The notes under the pieces: generated by a model
Told to the model about the DNA's origin: nothing
Databases searched by the model: none
The model's input: only the letters and a program-made list of their open reading frames with translations
In this document: one piece after another, positions 25,282 through 54,576 of the stretch
Position numbering within the stretch: the first letter of the stretch is position 1
How the letters are laid out: the number at the start of each line of letters is the position of its first letter
Program-made: the position numbers and the translations under genes
Source of the DNA: Neocallimastix lanati (nom. inval.)
Lineage: Eukaryota > Neocallimastigomycota > Neocallimastigomycetes > Neocallimastigales > Neocallimastigaceae
Length of the DNA: 64,000 bases
Assembly: GCA_016946835.1 (NCBI GenBank)
Contig: JACVTC010000058.1
Location: 422,501-486,500, forward strand
Direction: 5' to 3'

Positions 25282-27849
25282 ATATAGATATATTGAAAAA
25301 GATTATAAAGTATATTACAATACTTTTTTTTATTATTTTAAAGTACTTGGTTGCTGATATATTCTAATATATTCCTTAAATTTATATAAGTTTACTTTCT
25401 TTTTTTATTTCCTTATTTTTATTATTATTTAACAAAAATGTGATACCACAATAAAAATAGTAATTAAAAGGATGATTTCTTATAGAGTCTCAAAAGAGAA
25501 AAATAAACAAATAAATAAATAAATAAATAAATAAATAAATATATGAATAAACAATAAAAAAAAAAGATTGTTAATATATCAATTTAAATAAAAGAAGAGA
25601 ATAAGAAATGAGATTCAATTAATAGTGCTTTTATTCGTAATACTCAGGAAATTATAAAAAGTTAAAGAAATTAAAATTATATTTATCATAAAATATATTT
25701 CTCATAATTAAAAAAAATAAATAAAAAAATTTTTTTTTTAATATTTATAATATTTTTTTTTGTATTTTCCTTTCGTTGCAATTGCAACAGCAAAAACAAC
25801 AAAAATGTTATTGCTATAATAAATATATATTTTAATAAAAATTGCTTAATAATATTATTAATTTTGAACTTTTAAAATTTAGTATTTAATTAAATAAATT
25901 TAAATTATAAAATAAATAAATAAATAAATTACATTACTTCTCCCTAAAAGAGATAACCATTAATTAATATATATTAGCTAATATTATGTTTTTTTTTTTT
26001 TTTTTTTTTTTAATTTCTTCTTTTTTTTTTTACTATTACTTTTTATACTTTATTTTATACATTATATAAAAGGTTTTAGAAATTTATGGAAATGTCACTA
26101 TAAAGCATAGTAAGATATAAAAATACTTACTGAAATATAAAAATTTATTTTTAAATTACATATCATCATTTTAATTATATAGGTTTAATATATATTAAAA
26201 TAGGTAACATTATATCGAGAAAACATATATTATAATAATTAGTAATAATAATAAAAAAAACCCACAGCATACAATTTTAAGATAAATCATATATAAAGAT
26301 TAAAAATATAAAAAATAAAAAAAATTTAAAATATTATGATTTGCAGTTTTCATTTTTTTTTTTTATGTTTTTATTTATTTATTTTTGATTAAAATAAATA
26401 ACGAAAAATTGAAAAAATTTTATATTTTTTATTGAACTTAATTTTTTATGTTTTTATATTTAATTTATTTCTCAGTAAACTTTAGTTTTTATATTTTTGT
26501 TTTTTAATATGATAAACTTTAATTCCTATTTAAATGGAATGAAATAAATGAAAGTGAAATTTCATTTATTTTACAATTTGTACTACTGTATATAACTATA
26601 TATAGGAATGTACAATTGTAATTTATAGGAATGATTCAATAAATTGTAATTAATAATTAAATTTTATTACTTCATACAATAGAATATTTAGTAAAGTGAT
26701 TGATATAGTAATATTATAGTAAATAAAAATAAATAAATAAATAAATAAATATTTGGAAATAATAAATTTATATTTATATTTAAAAAAAGGAAATAAATTA
26801 TATTGATATAAATTGTTTTGTATTACTATAAAAATTCGACACATATTAAATATATGGATAATATATATAATTACATTGTTTATATATATTCGATGTTTCT
26901 ATTCTGTTTATTTATTTATTAATAAAATACATAATACAATATATAATATATAAAATGATTTATAAATAATTTTATTTCATATATTACAATAGTATTTAAA
27001 TAATTTTTTATTTTTATTTTTATTTTTATTTATTATATTTTATTATTTTTATTATTTTTTATATTTTACATTTTATTTAATAAAAAAATTTTTTTCAATA
27101 AAAGGAAAAGATTAAAAAAATAAAAAAATAAAAAAATTAAAACCAAGGTATTTTAGAAGTAAATACTGAATTATAATATGAAATAGTAAATAATATTAAA
27201 ATCAAAAAATTAAAATTATTTTTTAATCTATAATAGTTTATTAACTATATATATAAATATAATAATAAATTAAAGATTAAACAGTAAAATATTGCTTTTT
27301 CTTTTTTTTTTTTTTATTATGATTATTTTCTTTCAAAAAAATAATTTATTGTATTTTGAATTTATATATATTTTATAAATGATAATTTAATATAGTAATA
27401 TTACCAAAGAAATATATATATATATATTTTCAATTCAAATTAAAAAAACTATTAAATAAATTAATTAATTAGAAAGAAAAAAATTAAGAATAATAAAAAC
27501 AACATCAAAAGCATAAAAAAAATAGAAAAAGAAAAAAACCATATATATATATATATATATTAATAGTCAGTAATAATAGTATTAAAAAAAATAAAAAATA
27601 AAGAAGCGTTAAAAAAAAAAAAAAAAACTTTTAAATCATATAGATAAAAAATAAAATACAATAAAATAATAACAATAACAATAACTTTATAAATTAAAAT
27701 AAAAATAAAAATGAAAATTTTTAAAATAGTTTCAGACCTTATAAATTAAGATAAATGAGTATATATTATTTATATTCATTGAAAAAAATAAAAAAAAAAA
27801 CTTTTCTAAATGTTTTCAATATATAGTATTAAAGTAAATAAAATAAAAT

Positions 27850-27895
<46 letters not shown>

Positions 27896-27940
27896 AATAT
27901 TTATGAAATTATTTATTAATGTATTTTTTTTTCTTTTGTA

Positions 27941-37895
<9,955 letters not shown>

Positions 37896-38454
37896 TAATA
37901 TTTAAGGTAATATAAAAAAGATGAGGAAAAAAAAATAGAAAAAAATAATAAAAATAACAATAAAAAATAAAAAAAAATAAAATAAAAATAATAATAAAAT
38001 AAAAATAATAATAAAATAAAAATAATAATAAAATAAAAATAATATAAAGATAAAGTAAATAATATAAAGATAAAGTAAATAATATAATATAAAATAAATA
38101 AATAATAAAATATCAAAAAAAAAAAAAAAAAAAAAAAAAATAGTTAAGCTAAATTTAATTTAAAATATATAAAATCTACTTTAATATATTTAAAAAAAAA
38201 AAAAAAAAAAATAGTTAAGCTAAATTATTTAATTTAAAATATATAAAATCTACTTCAATATATTTTTTTTTTTAAAAAAAAAAAGTAGATAATATATATA
38301 TATGAAAAATATATGTATGTAAAACATATATAAATATATAAAAACTTATATATGTATATGTATTATATGTATATTTTTATAATTTATAAATATAGAAAAG
38401 TCATTTAATTTATTATTAATTCTAAAAGTAATAAATTAAATGATAAATAAAATA

Positions 38455-38521
<67 letters not shown>

Positions 38522-38935
38522 AATTAAATTAAATTAAAATAAAATTAAATTAGAAAAAATAAAAATAAAATAAAATAAAATAAAAAAAAAATTAAATAAA
38601 TAAAATACGAAAATATTTATATATATATAAAAATAAGAAATTACAATGATTATATTAATACTATTTATATAGAAAATTATTATATAAATAAAAATAAAAA
38701 AATAATAAATAAATAAATATTTAAAAAAAAAAAACTTTTTTATAAATATGTGTATGTATATTTCAAATCTATATAAAAAATCATTATAAAAGATTTAAAT
38801 TTGTTTTATTTATTTATTTATCTATTTATTTATTTATTTGTGCTACCACTTATATATACATATATGTGTTCCTATTTAATATATTTTTATTTTCTTTTTT
38901 TATAAAGATAGAAAATAAATATATTCTTTGCTTAT
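37896..38935. other. A+T-rich intergenic DNA with a local duplication
   Basis: Downstream of the chitin synthase stop. A segment of about 80 bases is repeated in tandem at ~38115-38190 and ~38190-38275: poly(A), TAGTTAAGCTAAAT, TTTAAAATATATAAAATCTACTT. A 45-plus base poly(A) lies at ~38461. No gene is supported. Confidence 0.7.
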
Positions 38936-38996
38936 GGGGAGTTGCAGTTAATCATACACCCATATTACTATATAGGGAAGACCAAAGTCTTCAGTC

Positions 38997-39031
<35 letters not shown>

Positions 39032-39038
39032 AAAAAAA
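38936..39038 (+). mobile_element. 3' end of a non-LTR retroelement, 5'-truncated, with poly(A)
   Basis: GCAGTTAATCATACACCC, ATATTA and TATAGG, then a hairpin (GAAGAC/GTCTTC around CAAA), then AGTCTATA and a ~29-base poly(A). The same ~65 bases, with the hairpin changed but largely kept, end the element at 45041-45275. A shared 3' end, loss of the 5' part and a terminal A tail are what target-primed reverse transcription leaves. A target-site duplication could not be defined in this A/T-rich context. Confidence 0.7.
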
Positions 39039-39100
39039 TATATATAGAGATCTATATATCATTTATTATTGATTATTGATTATTGATTTTTTTTTAAGAT

Positions 39101-39357
39101 TTATTATTTATTATTTATTATTTATTATTTATTATTTATTATTTATTATTTATTATTTATTATTTATTATTTATTATTTATTATTTATTATTTATTATTT
39201 ATTATTTATTATTTATTATTTATTATTTATTATTTATTATTTATTATTTATTATTTATTATTTATTATTTATGATTTATTATTTATGATTTATTATTTAT
39301 GATTTATTATTTATGATTTATTATTTATGATTTATTATTTATTATTTATTATTTATT
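39101..39357. repeat. (TTATTTA)n microsatellite
   Basis: About 37 heptanucleotide units, some with ATG in place of TTA near the right end. It abuts dispersed-repeat copy 2 exactly as the 12.8 kb array abuts copy 1. Confidence 0.95.
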
Positions 39358-39519
39358 AAATAAAATAAATTAAATGATTTATTTTTTGAAATAAAAGAAA
39401 TTGACACTTTTTTCAAATAACTTAAAAAAAAAAAAAAAAATGTATGATAATTATTTTTATTGCTACATAAACCTTTTTTAATGAAAGTTGTATCATTAAT
39501 TTAATATAAAAGTATATAT

Positions 39520-39605
39520 ACTATAAACAAAATTAGATAAGGGCTCTAGTAATAAACCATTGTGTGTCTACGGATGTGAAGCTGGGGAGAAATCCTGCTA
39601 CGGTC

Positions 39606-39645
<40 letters not shown>

Positions 39646-39659
39646 ATAAACAAAAATTA
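39520..39659 (+). mobile_element. short A-tailed insertion with target-site duplication (SINE-like or truncated LINE end)
   Basis: The insert spans 39536-39608 (about 73 bases, much richer in G+C than its surroundings: GGGCTCTAGTAATAAACC, then CTACGGATGTGAAGCTGGGG and CCTGCTACGGTCGTT), followed by a ~34-base poly(A). Flanking direct repeats read ACTATAAACAAAATTA (39520-39535) and ACTATAAACAAAAATTA (39643-39659). The matching site in copy 1 (~13297) has one uninterrupted ACTATAAACTAAAATTA with no insert, giving an empty-site control. The insert does not match the 38.9/45.0 kb 3' ends, and I see no clear tRNA A and B boxes, so the parent element is unknown. Confidence 0.83.
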
Positions 39660-39674
39660 ATATCATAAAGGTAT

Positions 39675-39778
<104 letters not shown>

Positions 39779-40984
39779 ATTAATATTTTTTTTTTAATTT
39801 TATTTTTTATTTTATTTTATTTTATTTTATTTTTATTTGATATACCAGTTATTCAGTATCTAACCAAAAAAAAGGGGATTATAACTTTTTTTTAAATATC
39901 GATAGATTTATTCTCTTAGTCATTTATATTCCCTATTATTTATCTGACTATTTATTAATTTTAAATTATTTGTTGATATTTAACTCATTAATACTTTATT
40001 TATTATTTATTTATATTTGTATATTTGCCTATTTATATATATATTCTACATATTTAAAATTATCATTGATTATCTATTTATTTATTTTTCAAATTATTAT
40101 TTGTTTATCTATTTATTTATTTTAAATTATCTCTCGATATTTATTTATTTATCTATTTATTTATTTATTTAAAATAATAGTAATAATAATTAATAATAAT
40201 AATAAAAACATAATAATTATAATAATGATATATGTATATTAGTGCATTTGAGTTTTCATAATTTTCAAAACTGCTTTACAATAAAAATAGTAATAAAAAT
40301 AGTAATGATACAATATATATATATATTTGTCAATATAAATATTTAACGAAAAATGTAGATATTAGTAATATTAGATATAAATAAAGATATTTAAGATTAA
40401 AGAATTAAATTCATGTAATTAATAAATTTTATGGGTTAAGTTATTCTATTTGATATAAAGTAGATATGAAAATTATAAAAAAAAATATTTTATTGCATTA
40501 ATTTTTGTAGTAATAAAAGAATAAAGTTTTTAACAATATAAGAGTAAAATATTATTAAAAATAAAATAAACAATGATGCAGTATAAAAGAATAAAGTATT
40601 TACAATAAAAGAGTAAAATATTACTAATTATAAATAAATAAAAAATATATATATAAATATTAAATAATATAGACAATATATACAATAACAACAACGATGT
40701 TATTATAATAAATATTAAACAACTTTCAATTTTATTTTTTTATTGGAATAATAAATTTTATTTAATATTAAATAATAAGGGATTATAAATATTAATAAAT
40801 AGCTTTATTTTTTAATTTCTATCTTAACACATATTTGATATGTTTAACTACGTAGTGATTACTGATTTATATCAACTACGTTCTGTAGAATTTAGCTACA
40901 TTATAAGTTAGTTTTTTATTTTGTTATAATAAAATTTCAAATTAAAATGAAAATTATTCTTGAAATTGTTAGAAAAAAAAAAAA

Positions 40985-41901
40985 AAAAAAAAAAAAAAAC
41001 AATATATTAATAAGTGGAAAACTACTTCATCCACTAGTACTATCTCTGAAAGTCTTCTGTAGGCTAATACCTTCTCGAATACTCAATATTTTAACCTTTG
41101 TATTAGCTGGAATATTAATGGTTGGAACTCTGAAAAAAAAACATGATGGACTTTCACATTATTCATGGACGAAAAAAAAAAAAAAAAAAAAAAGAACATA
41201 GATTAACAATACGGAAACACCATAATAAACTTCCTTGGATCCTTGGAGATAGAGAAGTTTTACTTACTGGGAAAATATTCATTATACAAGTACTTATGCA
41301 ATTAGATCAATTAAATATAAGAAGTTTAAATTTTTTTTTTTTTTTAAGAAATTATTTAACGTCTATCTCTAAAATATTCACAATTTTCTCTTGATTTTTT
41401 TTTTTTTTTTTTTTTTTTTTGGATTGGACGAATTAAATGTGGATTCAAATTTGATGTGAAACCTTATGTAAAAAAGCAAACTGATATCAGAAGATTACCC
41501 AAAATTTTGCTCTTGTTGTAGTATAAGTAAGAACATACTTAGTTTTACATACCAGATACTTTTATTTCCTAAATTTGAGGAATTTAGACATACAATTCAT
41601 TCGATTTGTTGATGAATTTTTTTATTAATTTTTCTCTGATGGCTCATGAGAAATCATTGAACATTCCTGATGATAAAGAGTAAGATTTTAATGATAATAT
41701 TAATTTATACTGCGTACTGTGTCTCCTTCTTGGTAGAAATGAAAAATGCAGTATACGAAATCTTAAAGATCTGATCGAGGGAAAAGAAGACATTTTATTA
41801 ATAATATCTTTCAATCCTCTCACCATCCAGAGGGTTTTCTTTGCCGATTTCATTTTTTGTAGAGCTTTGCGGAATTCCTTATTAATATTATGCCTATTAT
41901 G
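40985..41901 (+). pseudogene. decayed LINE ORF2 (endonuclease and C-terminal zinc-knuckle pieces)
   Basis: Two recognisable pieces lie in one orientation. At about 41013-41150, one frame with stops reads KWKTTSSTSTISESLL, then ANTFSNTQYFNLCISW, NINGWNSEKK; (I/L)SWN(I/V)NG is the start of the APE-type endonuclease of non-LTR retrotransposons. At about 41421-41620, GRIKCGFKFDVKPYV, then FCSCCSISKNIL and LLFPKFEEFRHTIHS, resemble the Cys/His-rich end of ORF2 (CxxC...H....CPxFxxxR). After a stop, FNDNINLYCVLCLLLG to LRNSLLILCLL runs to a TGA near 41901, as expected for the ORF2 C-terminus. Most of the endonuclease and all of the reverse transcriptase are missing, and poly(A) and poly(T) runs interrupt it. 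Confidence 0.65.
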
Positions 41902-42094
41902 ATAAGTGATTTTTGCAAAATGATCAATTTGTATACCATTAGACCTAACGTCATCAAGAGCATTCGACGTCGAACCGATAAGACAAAGAAGAAATTCTGA
42001 TTGGGATTTGAATAATAATTTTTATCCACGTGGGAATTATCATTAATGAATGTGGAAGAATTTAAGGCCATTTCTTCCTCGAAACTCGTAACAT

Positions 42095-42131
<37 letters not shown>

Positions 42132-42874
42132 TATTAATGTAAAAAAAAAAAAAAAAAATACATATTTTTCTTTAAATATATTTTTTGTTTAATAAATATT
42201 ATTAAATAAAGTTTATTCCTGATCAAATGAAAAAAAAAAAAAAAAACTTTATTATTATTATTCTCATCAAAAATTATTATATATATATTTGATTATTAAT
42301 TTTGTGAAACAAAAATTCAATTTTTTTTTTTATGTTACCTTTTCAACCTTACGAAATATTAAATAATACTTAAAAATCTTTTTTTCATAATATTTTTGTA
42401 TTTAGTTATTTATTTCTGGATTTATATCCTTTGTTTTTTTTTTTTTTTTTTTTCAACTATAGTAGTGTATTTCTAAATAAATAAATAAATGAATAAATAA
42501 ATAAATAAATAAATAAATAACTAAAAAATAAATAAATAAATAAATTAAAAGTTAAATTAGGCATAATTAATGAGTAATAAAGGAACTGGTGCCATATATA
42601 CCATAAAAAAAATATATATATGTTGTGCATGTGCTAATAATTCCAATACTTTTGTAATGTGAACTTCAAAAACAAAAACCAAAAAATACAATAATAATAA
42701 TAATAATAATAATATAATAAACAAAGAAATAATAATATTAATAAAAAAGTTATACTTTTATACTGAGACATTATTTTGAAGGATGGTTGACATATTGTTA
42801 AAAAAAAAAAAAAAAAAAAAATAACTTATTTTTATTTTTTCTAGTAAATTCATATATATATCTAAAGATAAAAA

Positions 42875-42906
<32 letters not shown>

Positions 42907-43230
42907 TAAATAGCATAATAGAATAATTAATTTAAAACAATTATTATTATTAACTATTATTATTATTATTATTAATATATATACATTTATAAATTTATAT
43001 AATCATTTTTAATTTTGATTAATTAAATTTTTTGTTGAGATAAATTAATAATTTTATTTATTTTATTTTTTTTATTTTTTATATACTTATAATATATATT
43101 TATTATACATATATTTTTGATTGTTAAAAAAAAAAGAAAAATATATATATATATATAATATATGGAGAGTTTTTAATAGTTTTTCAATTTGGTGGTTAGT
43201 AGTATAATAAAAAATTATTCTGAATTAAAT

Positions 43231-43274
<44 letters not shown>

Positions 43275-43321
43275 CTTATTTAATTAAATTTAATAATATT
43301 TATATTGATATAATAGATCCC

Positions 43322-43360
<39 letters not shown>

Positions 43361-43413
43361 CGAAATATTTTTCTTCTTCTTCTTCTTTATATTTATGAAG
43401 AATTAGGTATTAT
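41902..43413. other. A+T-rich intergenic DNA; left part may be LINE 3' UTR
   Basis: The first 170 bases (to about 42080) keep the higher G+C of the LINE relic and may be its 3' untranslated region. The rest is homopolymer and AT-repeat DNA, with poly(T) runs of about 35-40 bases near 43230 and 43325 and an AAAT microsatellite near 42476-42545. No gene is supported. Confidence 0.6.
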
Positions 43414-44052
43414 CTATGGTAAAACAGCAATACATTCAATTTCAACAAGAGCACCTTTTGGAAGTTTAGCAATCTATTTTTATATTATTATAAATAATTA
43501 TTTATATATTAATAATAATTAATAGTATTAAGATTTAATAAATTAAAATTTCTATAATATGAAATTAAAAAATAATTACAAAAGTGAAGGATAAAAAAAA
43601 AAAAAAAAAAGAAAAAGAAAAAGAAAACTTACTTCAACAGCAGCTCTGGCTGGTGGTTGCTTGCTCTTGAAAGTTTTACCATAAACTTCGTTCATATCGC
43701 CAAAGTCTTTCATGTCCTGTAAGAAGACAGTGGTTTTAACAACATGATCAATATCAGTACCAGCAGCCTTTAAAACTTCAGTCAAGTTCTTTAAAACTTG
43801 AGCAGTTTGTTCCTTAACATCCTTACCAACAATGACCATCTCTTCTGGATCTAATGGAATTTGACCACTGACATTTTTTTTTTTTTTTTTTTTTTGAATT
43901 AGTAGAAAAAAAAAAAAAAAAACAGTTTATTTTATTTTATATTATTACAATATTTTTATTAATAATATTTTATTGTTTTAAATAAAATAATATAATTTTA
44001 GTATAGAAATTTATAATATATTAATAATTATTTTTATAAGGAATAAAATATA

Positions 44053-44085
<33 letters not shown>

Positions 44086-44317
44086 CCAAAATGTTATTAG
44101 TTTAATATATATATTATCTCATTTATTATATATAGTTTTATTTTTATTTTTCTTGTTTTTTTTATTATAATGTGAATTCATATTTTATTTTTACTAACCT
44201 ACAGTAAACAACTCCATTGGTCTTAATAGCTTGAGAGTATGGACCAATAGCTTTTGGTGCAGTTTCAGTATGAACCTTTTCAACGGTCATTTTTCTCTTC
44301 TTGTTAGTATTTTCCAT
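43414..44317 (-). CDS. RidA/YjgF/YER057c/UK114-family enamine/imine deaminase
   Basis: Three exons, 44199-44317, 43633-43867 and 43414-43473, encode 137 residues. Junctions are phase 2 (TGTAG|T, restoring CSGQIPLDP) and phase 0 (AAVE|IAKLP). Family hallmarks are IGPYSQAI, YCSGQIPLDP, FLQDMKDFGDMNEVY, PPARAAVE and GALVEIECIAV. The arginine in PARAAVE (R114) and the glutamate in VEIE (E129) sit 15 residues apart, like Arg105 and Glu120 of bacterial RidA, which bind the carboxylate and activate water. The enzyme hydrolyses reactive 2-aminoacrylate and related enamines/imines, the by-products of PLP enzymes, as a small trimer. A second possible start is Met10; the first nine residues are Lys/Asn-rich, and no clear mitochondrial signal is seen. 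Intron 1 has a poly(A) stretch just before its TCAG acceptor. The gene uses more C-ending codons than its neighbours, suggesting high expression. Confidence 0.97.
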
Positions 44318-45040
44318 TTATTTTAAGTTTTATATTTTTATTAAAAATCGAAGTAAAAATTAGAAAAAAAGATTTTTTTTTTTTTATTTAAAAATTTTTA
44401 TAATTATGATTTTTTATTTTATTTTATTTTTTTTTTTTTTTGATAAAGAAAAAAAAAATAATAATAAAAAGAATTCATTTTTTTATATATTTATATATTT
44501 AAAAAAAATTTTTTTATTAATTTTAAAAAAAAAAAAAAAGAATTATCAATCACCACAAATAGAATTTCATTATTAGGTTTTTGATCTAAAAAAAAATTGA
44601 AAATGAAAATGTAAATATTTTAAAATATTTATTTATACAATATAAATAATATAAATAATATATGTATATAAAAATTATATAAAATATTAAATGTGAAAAA
44701 TATATATAATTTATATATAATAGTATAAATTAAATAATAACTACATTAATATTAAATTAATATGTATACATTTATTTTACATTAATTATTCTATATATTT
44801 ATTTAACTATTTATTTATTTAAAAAAAGTATAATTGATTTTTATATTTTCATTTAGAAACATTAAATTAACCCAATAAAAATATCAAAAAAAATGTATGT
44901 ACCACATAAAAATATAGAAAAATACTTTAATTAATTAATACTAATTTAAAGTTTTTAAAAAAATTTTATTTTAAAATTCAAAAAAAAAATAAAAAAAAAA
45001 AAAATAAAAAAAATAAAAAAAAGTTTAAATATTTGAAATG
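44318..45040. other. A+T-rich intergenic DNA
   Basis: Upstream region of the RidA-type gene, with poly(A), poly(T) and TA repeats. No gene or clear regulatory motif is seen. Confidence 0.65.
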
Positions 45041-45275
45041 ATGATTGCGTAAGCCTTGTCTGTGAGGATTACAGTGTCCAACTCCTCTAGGATGGCAAGG
45101 AGGTGACCTATAGGGGGCTGCTTTCCCGTGAGGATCGCGTAGAGTACTTCTATACTGGTGTTTCTTTACTTATTGGGGTGTTGTGAGCGTCGACACCGTA
45201 CCGGTATGGCAGTTAATCATACACCCATATTAACATATAGGTAGACATAAGTCTTAAAAGTCTATAAAAAAAAAT
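45041..45275 (+). mobile_element. non-LTR retroelement 3' portion (LINE tail or SINE), A-tailed
   Basis: About 230 bases of strikingly higher G+C than anything nearby. It begins near ATTGCGTAAGCCTTGTCTG and runs through GGTGACCTATAGGGGGC and GAGCGTCGACACCGTACC to GGCAGTTAATCATACACCC, then a hairpin (AGAC/GTCT around ATAA), AGTCTATA and nine As. The last ~65 bases match 38936-39000. CTCCT..AGGAG could form a stem near 45080-45110. There is no useful open frame. No tRNA-like A/B boxes could be placed with confidence, so a LINE 3' UTR is as likely as a SINE. Confidence 0.65.
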
Positions 45276-47119
45276 GACTTGATTTAGACCTTTATTTTTG
45301 TAAAAAAATTTGTGAATTATAAAATTAAAAGATATATATTTTTGTCAAATGTGTAATCATTATATATATAAATGTACGCCTAATTATATAAATATATATT
45401 AATATATATATTTTTCAAAATAATTATTAATAAAATAAATATATTCTATTCCTCTTCTATGTTTTTATAGTTATTTTTTTTTTTATTTTAATTTACATAA
45501 TATCACAATACAAAACAAGGGTTAAAAGACAATGAAGCACTTTTATACCTCTGATTTTGTGTAATACTCTATTAATGAAAATTTTCTTTATTTATTCCTT
45601 TAATATTTATATCTACTTATAAAAATATAACATATGTAAAAATGATTATATAAACGTAAACCCAACATTCTTTTTCAATATTTTATAATTTCCAATTTTT
45701 AAATTTTCAAATTAACTTTATATACAAAATAAATACACAGTATTAATTTTCAGGAACCAATTGCGTATATTTTGGTCCTTATTGCTTTTATCAGCATAAT
45801 TACTATGACTGGTGCCAGCAAGTGGTTTCATCCTAAAACTAATACAATATTTATTTTTTGTAGTTATAAAAGAAATATAAAAATATATAATAATTTATAT
45901 TATAAATTTTATTATTTCATTTATTTTATTCCTTTTTTCTTTTTTTATTAATTTTTCTTTTGTCTACAGAAGAAAAATCAATTCAATAATTATTTTTATC
46001 TTCTTTTATATTTCACAGTAAAGCTTTCTTGTCAATGATTGGTTTATTTTTCTAGAAATTGTATTGATGATTGGAACATCCATATTTTGTTGATATTTAA
46101 TAAAATAAAATTTTACTTTTTGATACATTATTATTTACATTATAAATACATTTTTAGTTACATCTTATGATAATTAATAATTGAATTAACCTTTGTTTAT
46201 TAATAAGATATAATAAAAAAAAAAAAAAAAAAAAAAACTAATGGCTAAATGCTGCAGAGTTTTTGAGGAAGAAAAGGATTTTTAATTTCTATTCTTCATT
46301 GTTGGTAATTTCTTATGAATAAAAATTTTAACACTTGAATCTATGTAAAAATTTCTTCATTTCTTTATAATTTCTATGGCAATAAAGATAAGTCTTAACA
46401 GAATACAAATTATTACTTTTAGTATATCTTGGACTTAAAAATTAGTTTTTCTTGGTTTAATGGATGATTCATTATTATATTATTAAATTGGTTGTTAACT
46501 TAATACTTTATTATATTCAAAATTTTAATATATATAAATTAAGCATTTGATTGAATATTAAAAAAAAAAAAAATTTTTTTTATTAACTTTTTATTTATTT
46601 ATTATTTTATTTTTTTTTTTTTTAATATAATGTATGATTTTCTATTTATTTAAATATATTGGTTAAATTGAAAAAAAAAAAAATAATAAGAATTATTTTT
46701 TATAGGTATATCAAAATATAAAATTAAATAAATTTAATAAAAAATAAAAATTAAAAAAAAAAAATTATATGAAATGAAAAAAATTGATTTAAAATTTTAT
46801 AATAATTTTAAAGATAAATACTTAATGTTAATATGTTTTTTTTATAAAAGAAAATATTTATATCTTTAATTAAAACACATTATTCACTAATATTATTAAT
46901 ATCATAATTATTAGAATTATTTTTTCATCATTAGAATTATTATTAGTATTTTCTTGATTTATTAGATTAGCTATCAAAATTTCTATTTGTAAAATATTAA
47001 TATTTTTATTGTTTTTATTATTATTGGCTTTATTATTATTTATATGTAAACTTTCAAATTGTTATGTAGAGCTTTTATTTATTTATTTATTTATTTATTA
47101 TTATTACTGTTAATTACTG
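45276..47119. other. intergenic DNA with a decayed coding-like stretch
   Basis: The outer parts are ordinary A+T-rich intergenic DNA. The centre, about 45750-46480, has higher complexity and is listed separately. The right edge (46860-47119) has TTATTATT-type repeats downstream of the channel gene and may be its 3' UTR. Confidence 0.55.
45750..46480 (-). pseudogene. decayed coding-like region, unidentified
   Basis: On the minus strand, scattered open pieces look like broken protein. Near 46400-46330 one reads SVKTYLYCHRNYKEMKK then FLHRFKC. Near 46300-46250 another reads LKILFFLKNSAAFSH. Near 45830-45745 another reads MKPLAGTSHSNYADKSNK, then DQNIRNWFLKINTVYL. They are separated by stops and lie in different frames. 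On the plus strand, 45755-45835 is also open and hydrophobic (EPIAYILVLIAFISIITM), so the strand is not certain. I do not recognise the family; an old transposon is the simplest guess. Confidence 0.3.
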
Positions 47120-53730
<6,611 letters not shown>

Positions 53731-54521
53731 TATTTTTTTTTCTATTTTTTTTCAATTTTATTCTACTGCTCAAAAACTACTTTGTATAAAGCAAAAAAAG
53801 AAAATTAAGGTAAAAATATATTTATGTATTTATGTAGTAGATACATAAATATGTTAAGTATTACAATAAACAATATTTGTTTATTTGTGTTAATAATTTG
53901 TTATATTCTTTTCTTTATAAATGTACAAATTTCTTTATCAAAAAAATAAAACTATTACTAATAGTACTATTTTTTTTTTTTTTATTTATATATTATAGTC
54001 TTATATTCAATATTATCATGTTATTACTAATTCAAAAAAAAAAAAAAAAAAAAGAAGGTAATATATATTATATTTAATAATCTTTTATAAAAAAAAAAAA
54101 AAAAAGAAAAAATAAATAGTGGTAAATGTAGTAGTAAAAGTAATTATAATTAATAATAAAGAGTTTTTTAAGCTCCTCGAATTTTATTTACTTCTTATAC
54201 TTTCATATTATTTATAGTTGATTTATTTTTTAATTTAATAAATTTTCTATGCGATATATTGATAAATTAAAATATTGAATAATTCCTATAAATAATAAAT
54301 TATTTTAATAATGAAAAGTTAAAAAAAAAAAAAAAAAAAAGGTATAAATTTAAAATGATTTTGTGGTATAATTTATAGTTAACACGTAATTTTAATTTAT
54401 TTATATATATGTATATTTTTTTATTTTGTAAATATATAAAATAGAATTACTAAATAACACTTTATTGATTCAAAATATAATTTTTTTAAATAAATTTTAA
54501 TTAATTGTGATATATATTTAA

Positions 54522-54576
<55 letters not shown>

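Noticed and set aside
38866-39072. 68-residue open frame
   Set aside because: It runs through a retroelement 3' end and its poly(A) tail; not a gene.
39536-39608. tRNA or 5S rRNA gene
   Set aside because: No cloverleaf or pol III boxes could be fitted, and the flanking duplication and A tail show a retroposed insert.
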